A DNA stretch of 64,000 bases from Pleodorina starrii (lineage: Eukaryota > Chlorophyta > Chlorophyceae > Chlamydomonadales > Volvocaceae): positions 6,650,001-6,714,000 of the forward strand of contig BRXU01000004.1 of NCBI GenBank assembly GCA_030267565.1, in the 5' to 3' direction. Positions 1 to 10,100 of this stretch are shown here, piece after piece (the first letter of the stretch is position 1; every line of letters starts with the position of its first letter). The notes beneath the pieces were generated by a model, which saw nothing but the letters and a program-made list of their open reading frames with translations, did no database searches and was not told the origin of the DNA. The position numbers were made by a program, and so were the translations under genes.

Positions 1-842
1 GTTTGCTTGACTGCTTTTCCTCTCGTGTTCACCGTGCTTGGGTGCTGGGTGGGCGCTGTGTTTGGGTGTCGGCCGTGTGTGTGGCGGCCCTGGACCGCGT
101 TCTGCGCTCACTGGCGCGCCACTGCACGCATTCCAGCCTTGGCTGTCGTGTCCGCACCGAGTGTTGTGTCTACGCCGCACGTCGTGTCTGCACCACGCGG
201 GCGTGTCCGCACCGCACGGGTGTGTTTTTGAGTGCTGTCGGTGCAGGCTTTGCGCCCCGCCACCTCCACGGCTTCACTCAGTCGGTTCCATTTCCGGTGC
301 GGTGCTGAGCACCGTGTGACTGCTTGTGTGGTGTGTGCGCACGAAGCCGTACGGCATGGTGCTTGTGGGGCCTTTGCACCTTCCGCGGCTCGTAACGTAT
401 TGCCTGCCGATCATGGCAACACGTGTGTCTGCCTTTCGATAGCCCACCGTGTGTGTGGCCCTGATCAGGTGATGATCACGTGATATCGCTGTGTGCCCCT
501 CCACGGCCTTCCTCTTTCGTTTCTGTTTCCGTTGCGGTGCGGAGTGCGGTATGACTGCTTGCATGGCATGTTCGGACGCTGAGGTGCATTCGTCTCCCAT
601 GTGTCTTACGGCGCCTCCCTTCCCCACGCACTGCATACTGCTGCCGCACACAAGGCGATGCGCGTTTCCCTTCCTCACTGTGAATCAGTTTGGTAACACA
701 GGACAACAGCGTGTGCCGCAGCAACTTGTGGGCGAGCAGCCAAAGGATGTCGACAGACGAAATCGTATGGCACGGTGCTTGATTACAACCGAGGAATGGG
801 TGGCATTACTTCCTAGTGTAGGGCGCATGGTGTGACGGAGGT
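1..842. other. Non-coding GT-rich stretch, no gene recognised
   Basis: No reading frame here has a recognisable domain. The composition is rich in GTGTG and CGTG, and short frames are open on both strands, as expected of biased sequence. Two segments (about 262-340 and 494-580) are diverged copies of one another: both begin near CCTCCACGGC and share a GGTGCGG...GACTGCTTG core. I see no tRNA, rRNA, promoter or telomeric repeat. Confidence 0.5.
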
Positions 843-1131
843 TGCAGAAGGGGTGGCAATAATTTCCATAGTCCAGCAGGGGGTCACCGCCGTACGCTAT
901 AGCAAAAAGCACTGGTTCTGCGCGCACACGACGACTTTCGCGACAATTTCAATTGCTACGTGACAAGCATTGCAGGAACTCATGAATAGTCGCAGATTGG
1001 ACTGCAATGCTTGTCACGTAGCAATGAAATCATCGCGAAAGTCGTCGTGTGCGCGCAGAACCAGTGCTTTTTGCTATGGGCGTACGGCGGTGACCCCCTG
1101 CTCGACTATGGAAATTATTGCCACCCTTGCA
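843..1131. repeat. Long inverted repeat (hairpin), arms about 130 bp
   Basis: The left arm (843-975) and right arm (1002-1131) are reverse complements over about 130 bp with roughly 95% identity and a 26-bp spacer. Mismatches and small indels are scattered along the arms. No target-site duplication is evident at the outer ends, so it is not clearly a fold-back transposon. Transcribed RNA would form a long near-perfect hairpin, the kind of precursor that Dicer processes in Chlamydomonas. It could equally be a small inverted duplication. No coding sequence is associated. Confidence 0.8.
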
Positions 1132-1564
1132 GAAGTTTCGGTTCACCTTGCATTGTCGCAAGAAGTCCCCCTTATAACTGAAACATAAATATTAGATGTT
1201 CTTAATTGCATAGGTATTTCTAGTCTAATTTTCATGCCTTGGACAGTCGTACCGTACCACAATTTTCTTATTTTCATGCTTCCGTACCAAGTAATTTTCA
1301 TGCCCAACTTCCTTCACTTCACACCAATTCATTGGGGTAAAACTCGATTTAATGCACGTTTGAATATCTTACAGTTCAGAGCAACTTGCGAACAGCGCTT
1401 GCAAGGGGAAGATGCAAGCCGTTGTGAAACTTGCCGGCGCCAGGTGTCTCAGCAACATCTCATCAGCACTTAAATATTGTAGCGCAACTCACACACTTTC
1501 CAATGAGTCGTGTACATTACCGAAGTGTGCTGAGGCCGGGGAAGGCGGGGAAGGCCGGGGAAGG
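1132..1564. other. AT-richer intergenic stretch, nothing recognised
   Basis: This segment is clearly less GC-rich than its flanks. It contains short repeats of TTTTCATGC (near 1231, 1273 and 1297) but no supportable frame, RNA gene or transposon end. It abuts the GC-rich minisatellite that starts around 1537-1570. Confidence 0.4.
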
Positions 1565-2720
1565 CCGGGGAAGGCGGCGGCAGCGTCAGGGCTGGCTGTT
1601 GCATCTCTCGTCCAGGTTGCATACTAGTTAAAACCCTTTTACCGTCCCTACTTGTTACCCTGTCCCCCAGAACCGCCACTATGCTGCGACTTTGGCGCGC
1701 CAATGGAGAAGTTGGACACAGTCTTGTGCTCCGTTGGCAGTGTTGGCGCGGCAAGCGGCGAGCAGTGCGGGGCCCTTCGGGCCACACGCAGGCAGCGAGC
1801 AGTGCGGGGCCCTTCGGGCCACACGCAGGCAGCGAGCAGTGCGGGGCCGTTTGGGCCACACGCAGGCAGCGAGCAGTGCGGGGCCCTTCGGCAACACGCA
1901 GGCGGCGAGCGGTGCGGGGCCCTTCGGGCCACACGCAGGCAGCGAGCAGTGCGGGGCCCTTCGGCAACACGCAGGCAGCGAGCAGTGCGGGGCCCTTCGG
2001 GCCACACGCAGGCAGCGAGCGGTGCGGGGCCCTTCGGGCAACACGCAGGCAGCGAGCAGTGCGGGGCCCTTCGGTCCACACGCAGGCATTGAGCGGTGCG
2101 GGGCCCTTCGGCAACACGCAGGCGGCGGCTCCGCCGGGGAAGGCGGCGGCAGCGTCAGGGCTGGCTGTTGCATCTCTCGTCCAGGTTGCATACTAGTTAA
2201 AACCCTTTTACCGTCCCTACTTGTTACCCTGTCCCCCAGAACCGCCACTATGCTGCGACTTTGGCGCGCCAATGGAGAAGTTGGACACAGTCTTGTGCTC
2301 CGTTGGCAGTGTTGGCGCGGCAAGCGGCGAGCAGTGCGGGGCCCTTCGGGCCACACGCAGGCAGCGAGCAGTGCGGGGCCCTTCGGGCCACACGCAGGCA
2401 GCGAGCAGTGCGGGGCCGTTTGGGCCACACACAGGCAGCGAGCAGTGCGGGGCCCTTCGGCAACACGCAGGCGGCGAGCGGTGCGGGGCCCTTCGGGCCA
2501 CACGCAGGCAGCGAGCAGTGCGGGGCCCTTCGGCAACACGCAGGCAGCGAGCAGTGCGGGGCCCTTCGGGCCACACGCAGGCAGCGAGCGGTGCGGGGCC
2601 CTTCGGGCAACACGCAGGCAGCGAGCAGTGCGGGGCCCTTCGGTCCACACGCAGGCATTGAGCGGTGCGGGGCCCTTCGGCAACACGCAGGCGGCGAGCA
2701 GTGCGGGGCCGTCGCAGCTG
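1565..2720. repeat. 36-37 bp GC-rich minisatellite inside a tandem 569-bp duplication
   Basis: A block of about 569 bp occurs twice in tandem (1571 aligns with 2140, and 1681 with 2250). Each copy has a unique leader followed by about ten tandem units of 36-37 bp built on GCGAGCAGTGCGGGGCCCTT. Units alternate between a CGGGCCACACGCAG and a CGGCAACACGCAG ending. The two blocks are almost identical; one difference is CACACGCAGG against CACACACAGG. Because units are free of stops in most frames, long Ala/Pro/Arg-rich frames appear on both strands. These are repeat artefacts and I do not call them genes. Confidence 0.85.
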
Positions 2721-3152
2721 CAGTTCCAGCAGCGTGCGCCGTCGCCTCTGCTGCAGCCGCCTGGACCGGCGAGTGTTCATTCCCGTGAAGTTAGCGGGTT
2801 GTTTGCTGCGATGGTACCCACACCTCTGGGCATGGCAGGAAGACGCTTCTTGACCGGTCGCTGTCTGTGACGGAGGTCTACAGGCGGTGCGTGCGTGTTC
2901 CGTGCCCCATTTGCCTTCACTATTAGACGAGTGTAGAGCCCCGTGTCTGTATGCTAGGACGCCCTACTGCTCCTGTGGCAATTGGCGTTGCGAATGCTGG
3001 CTGGTTCGGTAGACGCCTCAGTGACAGATGCTGGTGTAGCCATTGACTCCGTCTCAATGACTCTGCTTGAACGGCATACTGGCAGACTGGTAAGGATGTA
3101 TTGGTGGACTGATAACATGCTTGTTTACCAATACGAGTCATACCGAAAGATC
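2721..3152. other. Unique intergenic stretch, nothing recognised
   Basis: Sequence between the minisatellite and the next direct repeats. It has no frame with a recognisable motif, no inverted repeats and no RNA gene that I can support. Confidence 0.4.
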
Positions 3153-3485
3153 GTTCCTACGAAAGGCGGGTGTGTGAACCGTCAAGTGGGTTGCCTGGGG
3201 TTCCTGGGCCTTAGCCTAGCTCCCACACGTCAAGCCACGCTCCGTCGCGCCGCTGCCTCCACTACCCACGGCGCCGCCATCAATCCATGCCTTCGTATCA
3301 TAGAAAGGTACGGTAAGGGCGGCGCGCGAAACAGAGACAGCGTTCCTACGAAAGGCGGGTGTGTGAACCGTCAACCTCAGCCTAGCTCCCACACGTCAAG
3401 CCTCGTTCCGTCGCGCCACTGCCTCCACTACCCACGGCGCCGACATCGATCCATGCCTTCTTATCATAGAAAGGTACGGTAAAGG
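3153..3485. repeat. Two diverged tandem copies of a 170-190 bp unit
   Basis: GTTCCTACGAAAGGCGGGTG with its GTGAACCGTCAA continuation occurs at 3153 and at 3343. In both copies it is followed by a TAGCTCCCACACGTCAAGCC segment, a GCCTCCACTACCCACGGCGC segment and an ATAGAAAGGTACGGTAA end. The first copy is longer by roughly 24 bp. No coding potential or transposon termini are visible. Confidence 0.75.
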
Positions 3486-4083
3486 TGGCGCATGGGACAC
3501 TGTAGCCCCGAATGGATTGCTGGGTTAACATCCATATGAGGGCGGAGGGGGGGGGCTACGTAACCCAGAGGGGAGGGAACCGTTCCTGATATTGGAGGCC
3601 CTATCGCAGTAAGGAATGTTGTCGGTCTTGTCTTACATGCCATTGCAGTCGGGCATTGTGGTTGCAGGGCACCGTGCGTGCGTTCGCTGCCGCACCCTGC
3701 CGAACCGGTCTGGCCCGCGGGTCGATCTACACACGTATTCGTTCCTGACATCTTTCTGGACATGCACCTCTAAAAGCTAGCTTATTTTCGTGATTTTTAT
3801 GTTTGCTGCTTGTAAGGTAATTATTTTGGAGTAATGTAACGTGATCCATCTAACACGGTCCTCCAAGTGATGTTCAAGGTGTCTCATCCCTTTTCATGGC
3901 ATTTTCCTTACAAGTACAATTATGTTTAGAATCCATGGACTGGGTGGTAGTTGAGAATGTTCTATTGGCCTCTACACCGCCCCGTTGACCACAGTCTAAT
4001 TCTATCCATACTCCCCAAACATCTGACAATGCATCCGAGCATTATTTCGACTCTCAATACTTGACTTTCCGTTGTGGATCCTA
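3486..4083. other. Unique intergenic stretch, nothing recognised
   Basis: No domain-bearing frame, RNA gene or transposon terminus is visible. A G-run (9 G) lies near 3549. The right limit is the TA target duplication of the MITE at 4084. Confidence 0.4.
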
Positions 4084-4387
4084 TGGCGGATTTCAGTTCG
4101 AATTGTGGATTTTGCGCTGTCCTTGAAAGCTGGTGGAAGTGGAAGTGAAAGTGCGATAAGTGGGTTCTGGAGCGCGTGGACTGGGGTCCTCACACCAGCT
4201 CACGCCTCCAAATCTTTGCTGGCAGAAAGCAGGCACTTTGCTTGATCAGCTGCTGAAAAGCGGGAGGCGTGAGGACCGCGCCGTGCGCCAATCCGCCGCT
4301 CCAGAACCCACTTATCGCACTTTCACTTCCACTTCCACCAGCTTTCAAGGACAGCGCAAAATCCACAATTCGAACTGAAATCCGCCA
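4084..4387. mobile_element. TA-flanked MITE with about 95-bp terminal inverted repeats, copy A
   Basis: Begins TGGCGGATTTCAG and ends in the inverse, CTGAAATCCGCCA. The two ends are inverted repeats of about 95 bp, and TA lies immediately outside both (4082-4083 and 4388-4389). The 304-bp element has no coding capacity. Two more copies are at 18318-18620 and 57894-58195. Long terminal repeats plus a TA duplication fit a Tc1/mariner-mobilised (Stowaway-like) non-autonomous element. The superfamily call rests on the TA duplication only, since no transposase is present. Confidence 0.85.
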
Positions 4388-5309
4388 TAATTTTCATTTT
4401 GGCGGCCTGAGGAGCAAACTCCTTAAGGAAAATGTATCTTTCGGCCGCCCCAAAAAAAATTTTTCGCGGCCTCCGGCCGCGATGAAGGTTCAGACCTGTC
4501 CATAACACCGAAAATTTGCCGTGAATCAGAGGTCATTTATGCATCGTGTACGGAAGCCATGTTTGGCCTGGCAATCTATGCATGCACCATTGTTTGTTCT
4601 GGCTTATATAAAACAAAGATAACACTTAGTACAAGTATTACATATCGTAGATACCCTGCGAGTACGCAAAGTTCTGACCACGGCGACAACCAGTCAGCAC
4701 TTCGCCTTGACAGCCCAGATGCCCTCACCAAGTTTTATATATCGCTGGTAAGGGTGCAAGGTCATGCTCAAGGTCATGCTCAAGGTCATGCTCAAGGTAA
4801 GGTCATGCTGCAAGGTCATGCTCAGGCAAGGTCATGCTGCAAGGTCATGCTCAGGCAAGGTCATGCTCAGGCTGCAAGGTCATGCTCAAGGTAAGGCTCG
4901 ATTCCTTAGCCTGGTTTCTGCTCGTCGAGGAGTAGTGTTTGCGTTGGCTTCGGCAAATGCTTCCCCAGCGAGTGTTGTCGCAAGAACGGCTCCAATTGTT
5001 TATTCTGGCTTATTTATAACACATGTATAACTAAGTATCAATATTGCATTCGCAGGTACCCTGCGAGTATGCGAAGTTCTGACCGTGGCAACAACCGGTC
5101 AGCACTTCGCCCTGGCAGCCCACGCACATGCCCTCACCGAGCTCAGTATTACACTGATAATGGTGCAAGGTCATGCTCAAGGTAATACTCGATTCGTCAA
5201 CCTGGTTTATGCTCGCCGGAGCCCTTCGTCGCAAACGGCGGTTTTCACTGCCGCATGATCCTACTGGACATATTTCTTTGTATAAGAAAAAGAAAAAGAG
5301 AAGGAAATC
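4388..5309. repeat. Diverged direct repeats with a CAAGGTCATGCT array
   Basis: Two related segments (about 4597-4760 and 5002-5170) share CTGGCTTAT, ACCCTGCGAGTA and AAGTTCTGACC blocks in the same order, then a GTGCAAGGTCATGCTCAAGGT tail. In the first copy this tail is expanded into a tandem array (4757-4892) of CAAGGTCATGCT units mixed with CAGG-containing variants. 4395-4480 contains a short G/C-rich dyad (TTTTGGCGGCC against GGCCGCCCCAAAA). I see no gene here. Confidence 0.65.
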
Positions 5310-6318
5310 TGCGAGGGTTGGGAGGATGAGGAGGGTGAGGAAAATGGGAAGGATGAGGAGGGAGAATGATGAGGAGGCAGGGTGAGGAACATGGGAAGGA
5401 TGAGGAGGATGGACGGATGAGGAGGGTGAGCAATATGGGAGGGATGGATGAGGAGGATGAGGAATATGGGGAGGATGGATGAGGAAAGAGAGGAGGATGG
5501 GGACATATGGGGATGGAGGGTGAGGGAATGAATGAGGAGGGTGAGGTGGAATAGGAGGATGAGAAGGGTGAGGAATATGGGAAGGATGAGGAGGATGAAA
5601 GAGGAGGATGGATGAGGAGGGTGAGCACTATGGGAGGGATGAGGAGGAGGATGAGATGAATGGGGAGGACGGATGAGGAGGATGAGGAAAGTGAGGAGGA
5701 TAGGGATGGAGGATGAGAGAATGAATGAGGAGGATGGATGAGGAGGATGGGGAGGATGGATGAGGAGGGTGAGGTGGATGAGAAGGGTGAGGAATATGTA
5801 TGGGAAGGATGAGGAGGGTGAGCAATATGGGAGGGATGAGGAGGAGGATGATAGGATGGGGAAGATGGATGAGGAGGATGGGGAAGGTGGGGAGGATGAG
5901 GAGAGTGAGAAGGATGAATGAGGAGGGTGAGGTGGAATGGGAGGATGAGAAGGGTGAGGAATATGGGAAGGATGAGGAGGATGGACGGATGAGGAGGGTG
6001 AGCTATATGGGAGGGATGAGGAGGAGGATGAGATGAATGGGGAGGATGGATGAGGAGGATGAGGAAAGAGAGGATGGGGAAGGTGAGAAGGCAGGATGAG
6101 GAGAGTGAGGAGGATGAAAGATGAGGATGGATGAGGAGCGAGGGTGAGCACTATGGGATGGATGGATGAGGAGGAGGATGAGATGAATGGGGAGGATAGA
6201 TGAGGAATATGATGAGGAAGTGAGGAGGATGGGAAGGATGAGAGGATGGATGAGGAGGATGAGGAATATGGGAAGGATGAGAAGAGAAGGCTGAGAAAGG
6301 TAATGAATATGGGAAGGG
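5310..6318. repeat. GATGAGGA-type purine minisatellite, left flank of Dualen copy 1
   Basis: An imperfect array of GGATGAGGA and GGGTGAGGA motifs with interspersed AATATGGGA blocks, almost all purine on the plus strand. Long Ser/Pro/His-rich frames on the minus strand are artefacts of this composition. The segment from 5771 to about 6043 is nearly identical to 16744-17017, and the end (about 6142-6318) resembles about 17424-17600, so Dualen copy 1 sits inside this array. Confidence 0.9.
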
Positions 6319-6848
6319 TAGCCTAAGGGCCCGCCACCGGGCCAGCCGCCGTGTCACGACGGCAGGCAGTGCCCCTGAAGGGGCCCACCCTGGGACATGG
6401 TGGGACTACACCCAACTACACCAAGGCGTCTGCACCGCGAGTGATGTACAGCCCCGTGGTAAAGGCGAACCCATCCCGCACGGTGTGAGCGGCTGGGACC
6501 GACAGAACCCGAATTCGGCAGTCCAGACCCGCCGCTGGCTGTCACGCCGGACGGGCATGACCCTACTACACTGGCTCAAATACGCAGCGGTGGCGTACAC
6601 GGCGTTCCATGTCCTGCTGTACCGTTACATTGTCCTAACACCCGTGGCCGTCGGCCTTGCCATATACTGTGCACGTACTGCCGCCCTGAGTACCGAACAC
6701 CTCGCACACAGAATTATGGCAGCAGCACGACAAACCGTACAAGCCAACCGAACACGCCGTACACACGCCGAATGGACTAAAGTTGCCCACGCTGCATTGC
6801 TCATGCCCCTCGCATTCACCCCAACTGCCCTAACCCTCGCCCTACAAC
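6319..6848 (+). pseudogene. Dualen copy 1, N-terminal polyprotein fragment (membrane-helix region)
   Basis: An open frame homologous to the region upstream of the protease in copies 2 and 3. It encodes a Trp/Arg-containing segment followed by the first hydrophobic stretches (roughly 6560-6670 and 6800-6848). It is cut off by the 246-bp hAT-like insertion. Insertion plus duplication adds 254 bp, so the frame is also shifted relative to the downstream 3151-codon frame. The start of the ancestral protein lies far upstream and is missing here because of 5' truncation. Confidence 0.75.
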
Positions 6849-7094
6849 CAGGGTGGCTATCTTATTTTTCTGAGTATCTACGGCCGGAGATAGTCCTGGC
6901 TCAGAAGTGCTGAAAGTATCTGTCAGGATCTGTCCAGGAGGGGATTTTCCCGGCAAAACCATTCCCCGGGAGATATCATGCCCACCTGTGAGGCCGGATT
7001 ATCTAAACCTTCAGCTTTTTGCACGGCAAAAGTATCTTCAAATTTCCAATATTTTCTCCCAAATATATATCCATATCTTAAGATAGCCACCCTG
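6849..7094. mobile_element. hAT-like MITE (246 bp) inside Dualen copy 1
   Basis: The ends are perfect 16-bp inverted repeats, CAGGGTGGCTATCTTA and its complement. It is flanked by the 8-bp direct repeat CCTACAAC (6841-6848 and 7095-7102). Copy 3 has the empty site near 41563-41580 with a single CCTACAAC, which confirms the exact boundaries. An 8-bp duplication and CAGGG termini are typical of the hAT superfamily. There is no coding capacity, so it must have been moved by an unlinked transposase. It is absent from copies 2 and 3, so it arrived after copy 1 inserted. Confidence 0.9.
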
Positions 7095-7152
7095 CCTACA
7101 ACCCCTGAACGACATTGTCCACTATCTGCTCTCAGTATTCCTCCTCATTTGG

Positions 7153-10100
7153 GTGGGACGCCTAAGCCTCGTAGCACTAGTACTACCCCAAGGCGCCGCC
7201 CTGCTCCGCACCGCACGACATGCCGTACACAGCATTTACGTTGGCATCCGCCAAGCACGGGAAGCACCCGGACCCCCTGCACAACAGTTGGCATACCTCG
7301 CCATTCTCACCTTGATTTGCTGGCAACTGATTACAGGGGACACCCCCGCACCACTCCTCGCAGTCGGCATCCTCCCTATCTCACGGGGCCTGCAGGCCAC
7401 ACCACTATTAGCACGCCGTGTGCACGGCCACGTTTGCGCCTGTGCCCTCGCCGGGCTTCTCACACACGTTCCAAGCACGAACCAAGGCATGATGGTGCCC
7501 CTCGTAACGGCGCTCGCTCTGCTAGTCCTGGACAACCCGAAGGCGACCCGCCTCAGCCGCCCCCGGCATGAGCCCCAATACGGAGGGCCTGACGAGGGCA
7601 CGACACGCCACGATGCAACACCCGCCCACACTACCGGCACAAACAACGCGCCGCGACGCCCAGAAGACGTCCCCTGGCCGCCACCTGCACACCCGCCCGC
7701 ACAGGAAACACCCACCTACCACGAAAGGCAACGAGCGCAGATGTGCATGATTCACGCCATTAACAACCTGCTCGGGGGCCCGTTCATCGACCCACCCCAC
7801 GTACTAAGCTACTGTCGTACCATGACAACACACATGCAGCAGCAAGGCCTCCATGCGGCGGCCGCCATCTGGAAGCACGCGCACAACCCCAGCACGGGCC
7901 ACTTCTCCACCATAGTGCTGAACCACTACCTGCGCCACAACGTACGGATCCGCGACGCCAGCGGCAATACGCTCCCCGACACACACATCGCATCAGTGAG
8001 CACCGAGCTTCCGATACGCAAAGGGGACCAGCTCGACACTCTCTGGGCACAACTCCCCCCCCACGCCCAAAGCTGGGGTTTCATAGTGCATCTCGAAGGC
8101 CATGCCGTAGCAGTCCGAAGGCAACACACGCATTGGTTCATTATCGACTCGCAATCACCGCGCCCGACACAGCTGACAACCCATTGGCCCCTCGCCCACG
8201 GCACTATTTACTGCCTCCAACGCCGGCACAACAACGCCCCGTGTCAAACACATGTCGACCTCCGGAATGTCACGCCACCTGAGCAATGGATCGCAGTCCT
8301 GACGACCAACTCACAGAACGGACCTAACCGACCCGCCGCCGCCACCACGGACACGACGGAACAACACCCGACTGGCCACGACACACGCACACTACCGGAA
8401 CCCACCCCCGCCGAAGCGCCCCCCTCGCCTTCTTACGAGGTGAGAGCGCGTGTAGAACACGCGGCACCCCGGTACACCGCCGCCAGCCCAGACCCCACCC
8501 CGATGGAAGTTGACGACGCGGGGCCCCCCGGAACCGAGGCACACATGCAACCAACGGAACCCGGGAGCCCAGAGAGCCGCCCGGCACGAACTCCCGCCGA
8601 CCCCAGCCCCATGGACACCGACGACGCGGAACTTGATGTGGAAACCCCGCAGCCTCCGCCAGATACCGACGAAGCCGCGGGGCCCCCGCGGCCCGCGCAG
8701 CAAGACGCCCCTATGCCCCGTAGAGCAGCCGCGAATGCTCCTGAAGCGCGCCACGCCGACACGAGACGGGCCGCCAGGCGCGCCTCCGCTCCAGAAGCCG
8801 CGGCACCTGCACGCACCAGCAGAAAGCGGACCAGAAGGAAGGTGGGGCCCGTGCCTGCAACCCACACCATCACATATCACCTGCGCCGCATGCTAGGCCT
8901 CCCCATTCGAGCGGGCCGCGACCGCACGGCCGCCGACGCACCTAAAGGAGCTGAAACAACTCAGGCACCGCAACATATCCTACCCGACCCGGCCCCCGAC
9001 CCGGTACGAACGGCGGCGTACGGCACGACGCGCCCTGCTCCGGAACAGAATGCAGCACGCCCACGCCCACGCAAGCGCCCTGCGGAAAGCTCCCCCCCTG
9101 CGCAGTCCCGCCCTAAACCAAAAACAGGACCTCAGCAACAACACATGACGAAGTACGCCCACCCCAAACAGCCAAGGGCGGACGCTCCCGTCGCACCTGC
9201 CAAAACGCCAGAGCAGACAGCCAGCGAGCCGCCCCCGGCCGCACCAGGAGCACCACCGACCGGCTATCTCAAACTCGTTACGATGAACACGCGAGGCCTG
9301 CAAGGGCACCGTGAGGGAATTTTGCGCCTAGTCGACGACCACAAGCCAGATGTGCTGGTGCTCACCGAAACCAAGCTAAGCGCCCATCATCGTCGCGCTA
9401 TTGCCAGCATGAAGCAAAGCATGCAGCCATACCAGACCTACCTGAGCAATCGCCCGCATGTCGCCGATCGCGCCAACCGCGAGGCAGGCGTCCTGATCGG
9501 AGTGGCGGAGCGCCTCAGTAGACAGGGCAGCACCACCGCAGAACCTATACCCACTGAACTGGAAGGGTACATAGGGCATGTACGTATAGCCCCCCCGGCC
9601 AGCTCAACCCTCCACATCATAGGGGTATACTGCCCATCCGACTCCACCACACGGCAGAAAATATACGAATATGGGCGAGCGGCCTCGGCGCAAGCCAAAG
9701 CGAAGGGTGAGCACCTGATCATGGCGGGCGATTGGAATGCCGTGCTCAAAGCGAGTGACCGGTCGACAGGTATCTGCAACACGGATGACAGGGCGCACCG
9801 ATGCTTCTCGACGGAGAACGACCTGCAACCAGTCCACACCATGCGACGAGAATACACCTACACACAGACGCAACTCGGACTCGACACCCACCTGAGCCGC
9901 ATCGATGACGTCCTCCTTGCTCCCCAAACCACCGCCGCTGTGGCCAAGGAGGGCAATGCGTACGAACAAGTGTACGAGTGTGGAGGCAACTTCGACCACC
10001 GACCGCTGTGTACCCTCCTCCCCCTAGCGGGACTCCGCCTCTTCCCCGCCCCCGCTGCCCGGCCCCCCACAGACCTGAACCCCAGCTCATGGAGCCGCAT

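Noticed and set aside
3..927. Several frames of 70-130 codons at the left end
   Set aside because: They overlap on both strands in biased GT-rich sequence and none has a recognisable motif.
1565..2720. Tandem 36-37 bp units as a CRISPR array
   Set aside because: The units abut with no unique spacers, there are no cas genes, and the genome is eukaryotic.
1679..2870. Long Ala/Pro/Arg/Gly-rich frames on both strands
   Set aside because: They follow the 36-37 bp minisatellite in several frames at once and show no domain or codon signal, so they reflect a repeat without stops rather than genes.
5245..6357. Ser/Pro/His-rich minus-strand frames, also at 16550-17663 and 58579-59690
   Set aside because: They are translations of the complement of the GATGAGGA array. 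Similar frames appear wherever the array occurs.
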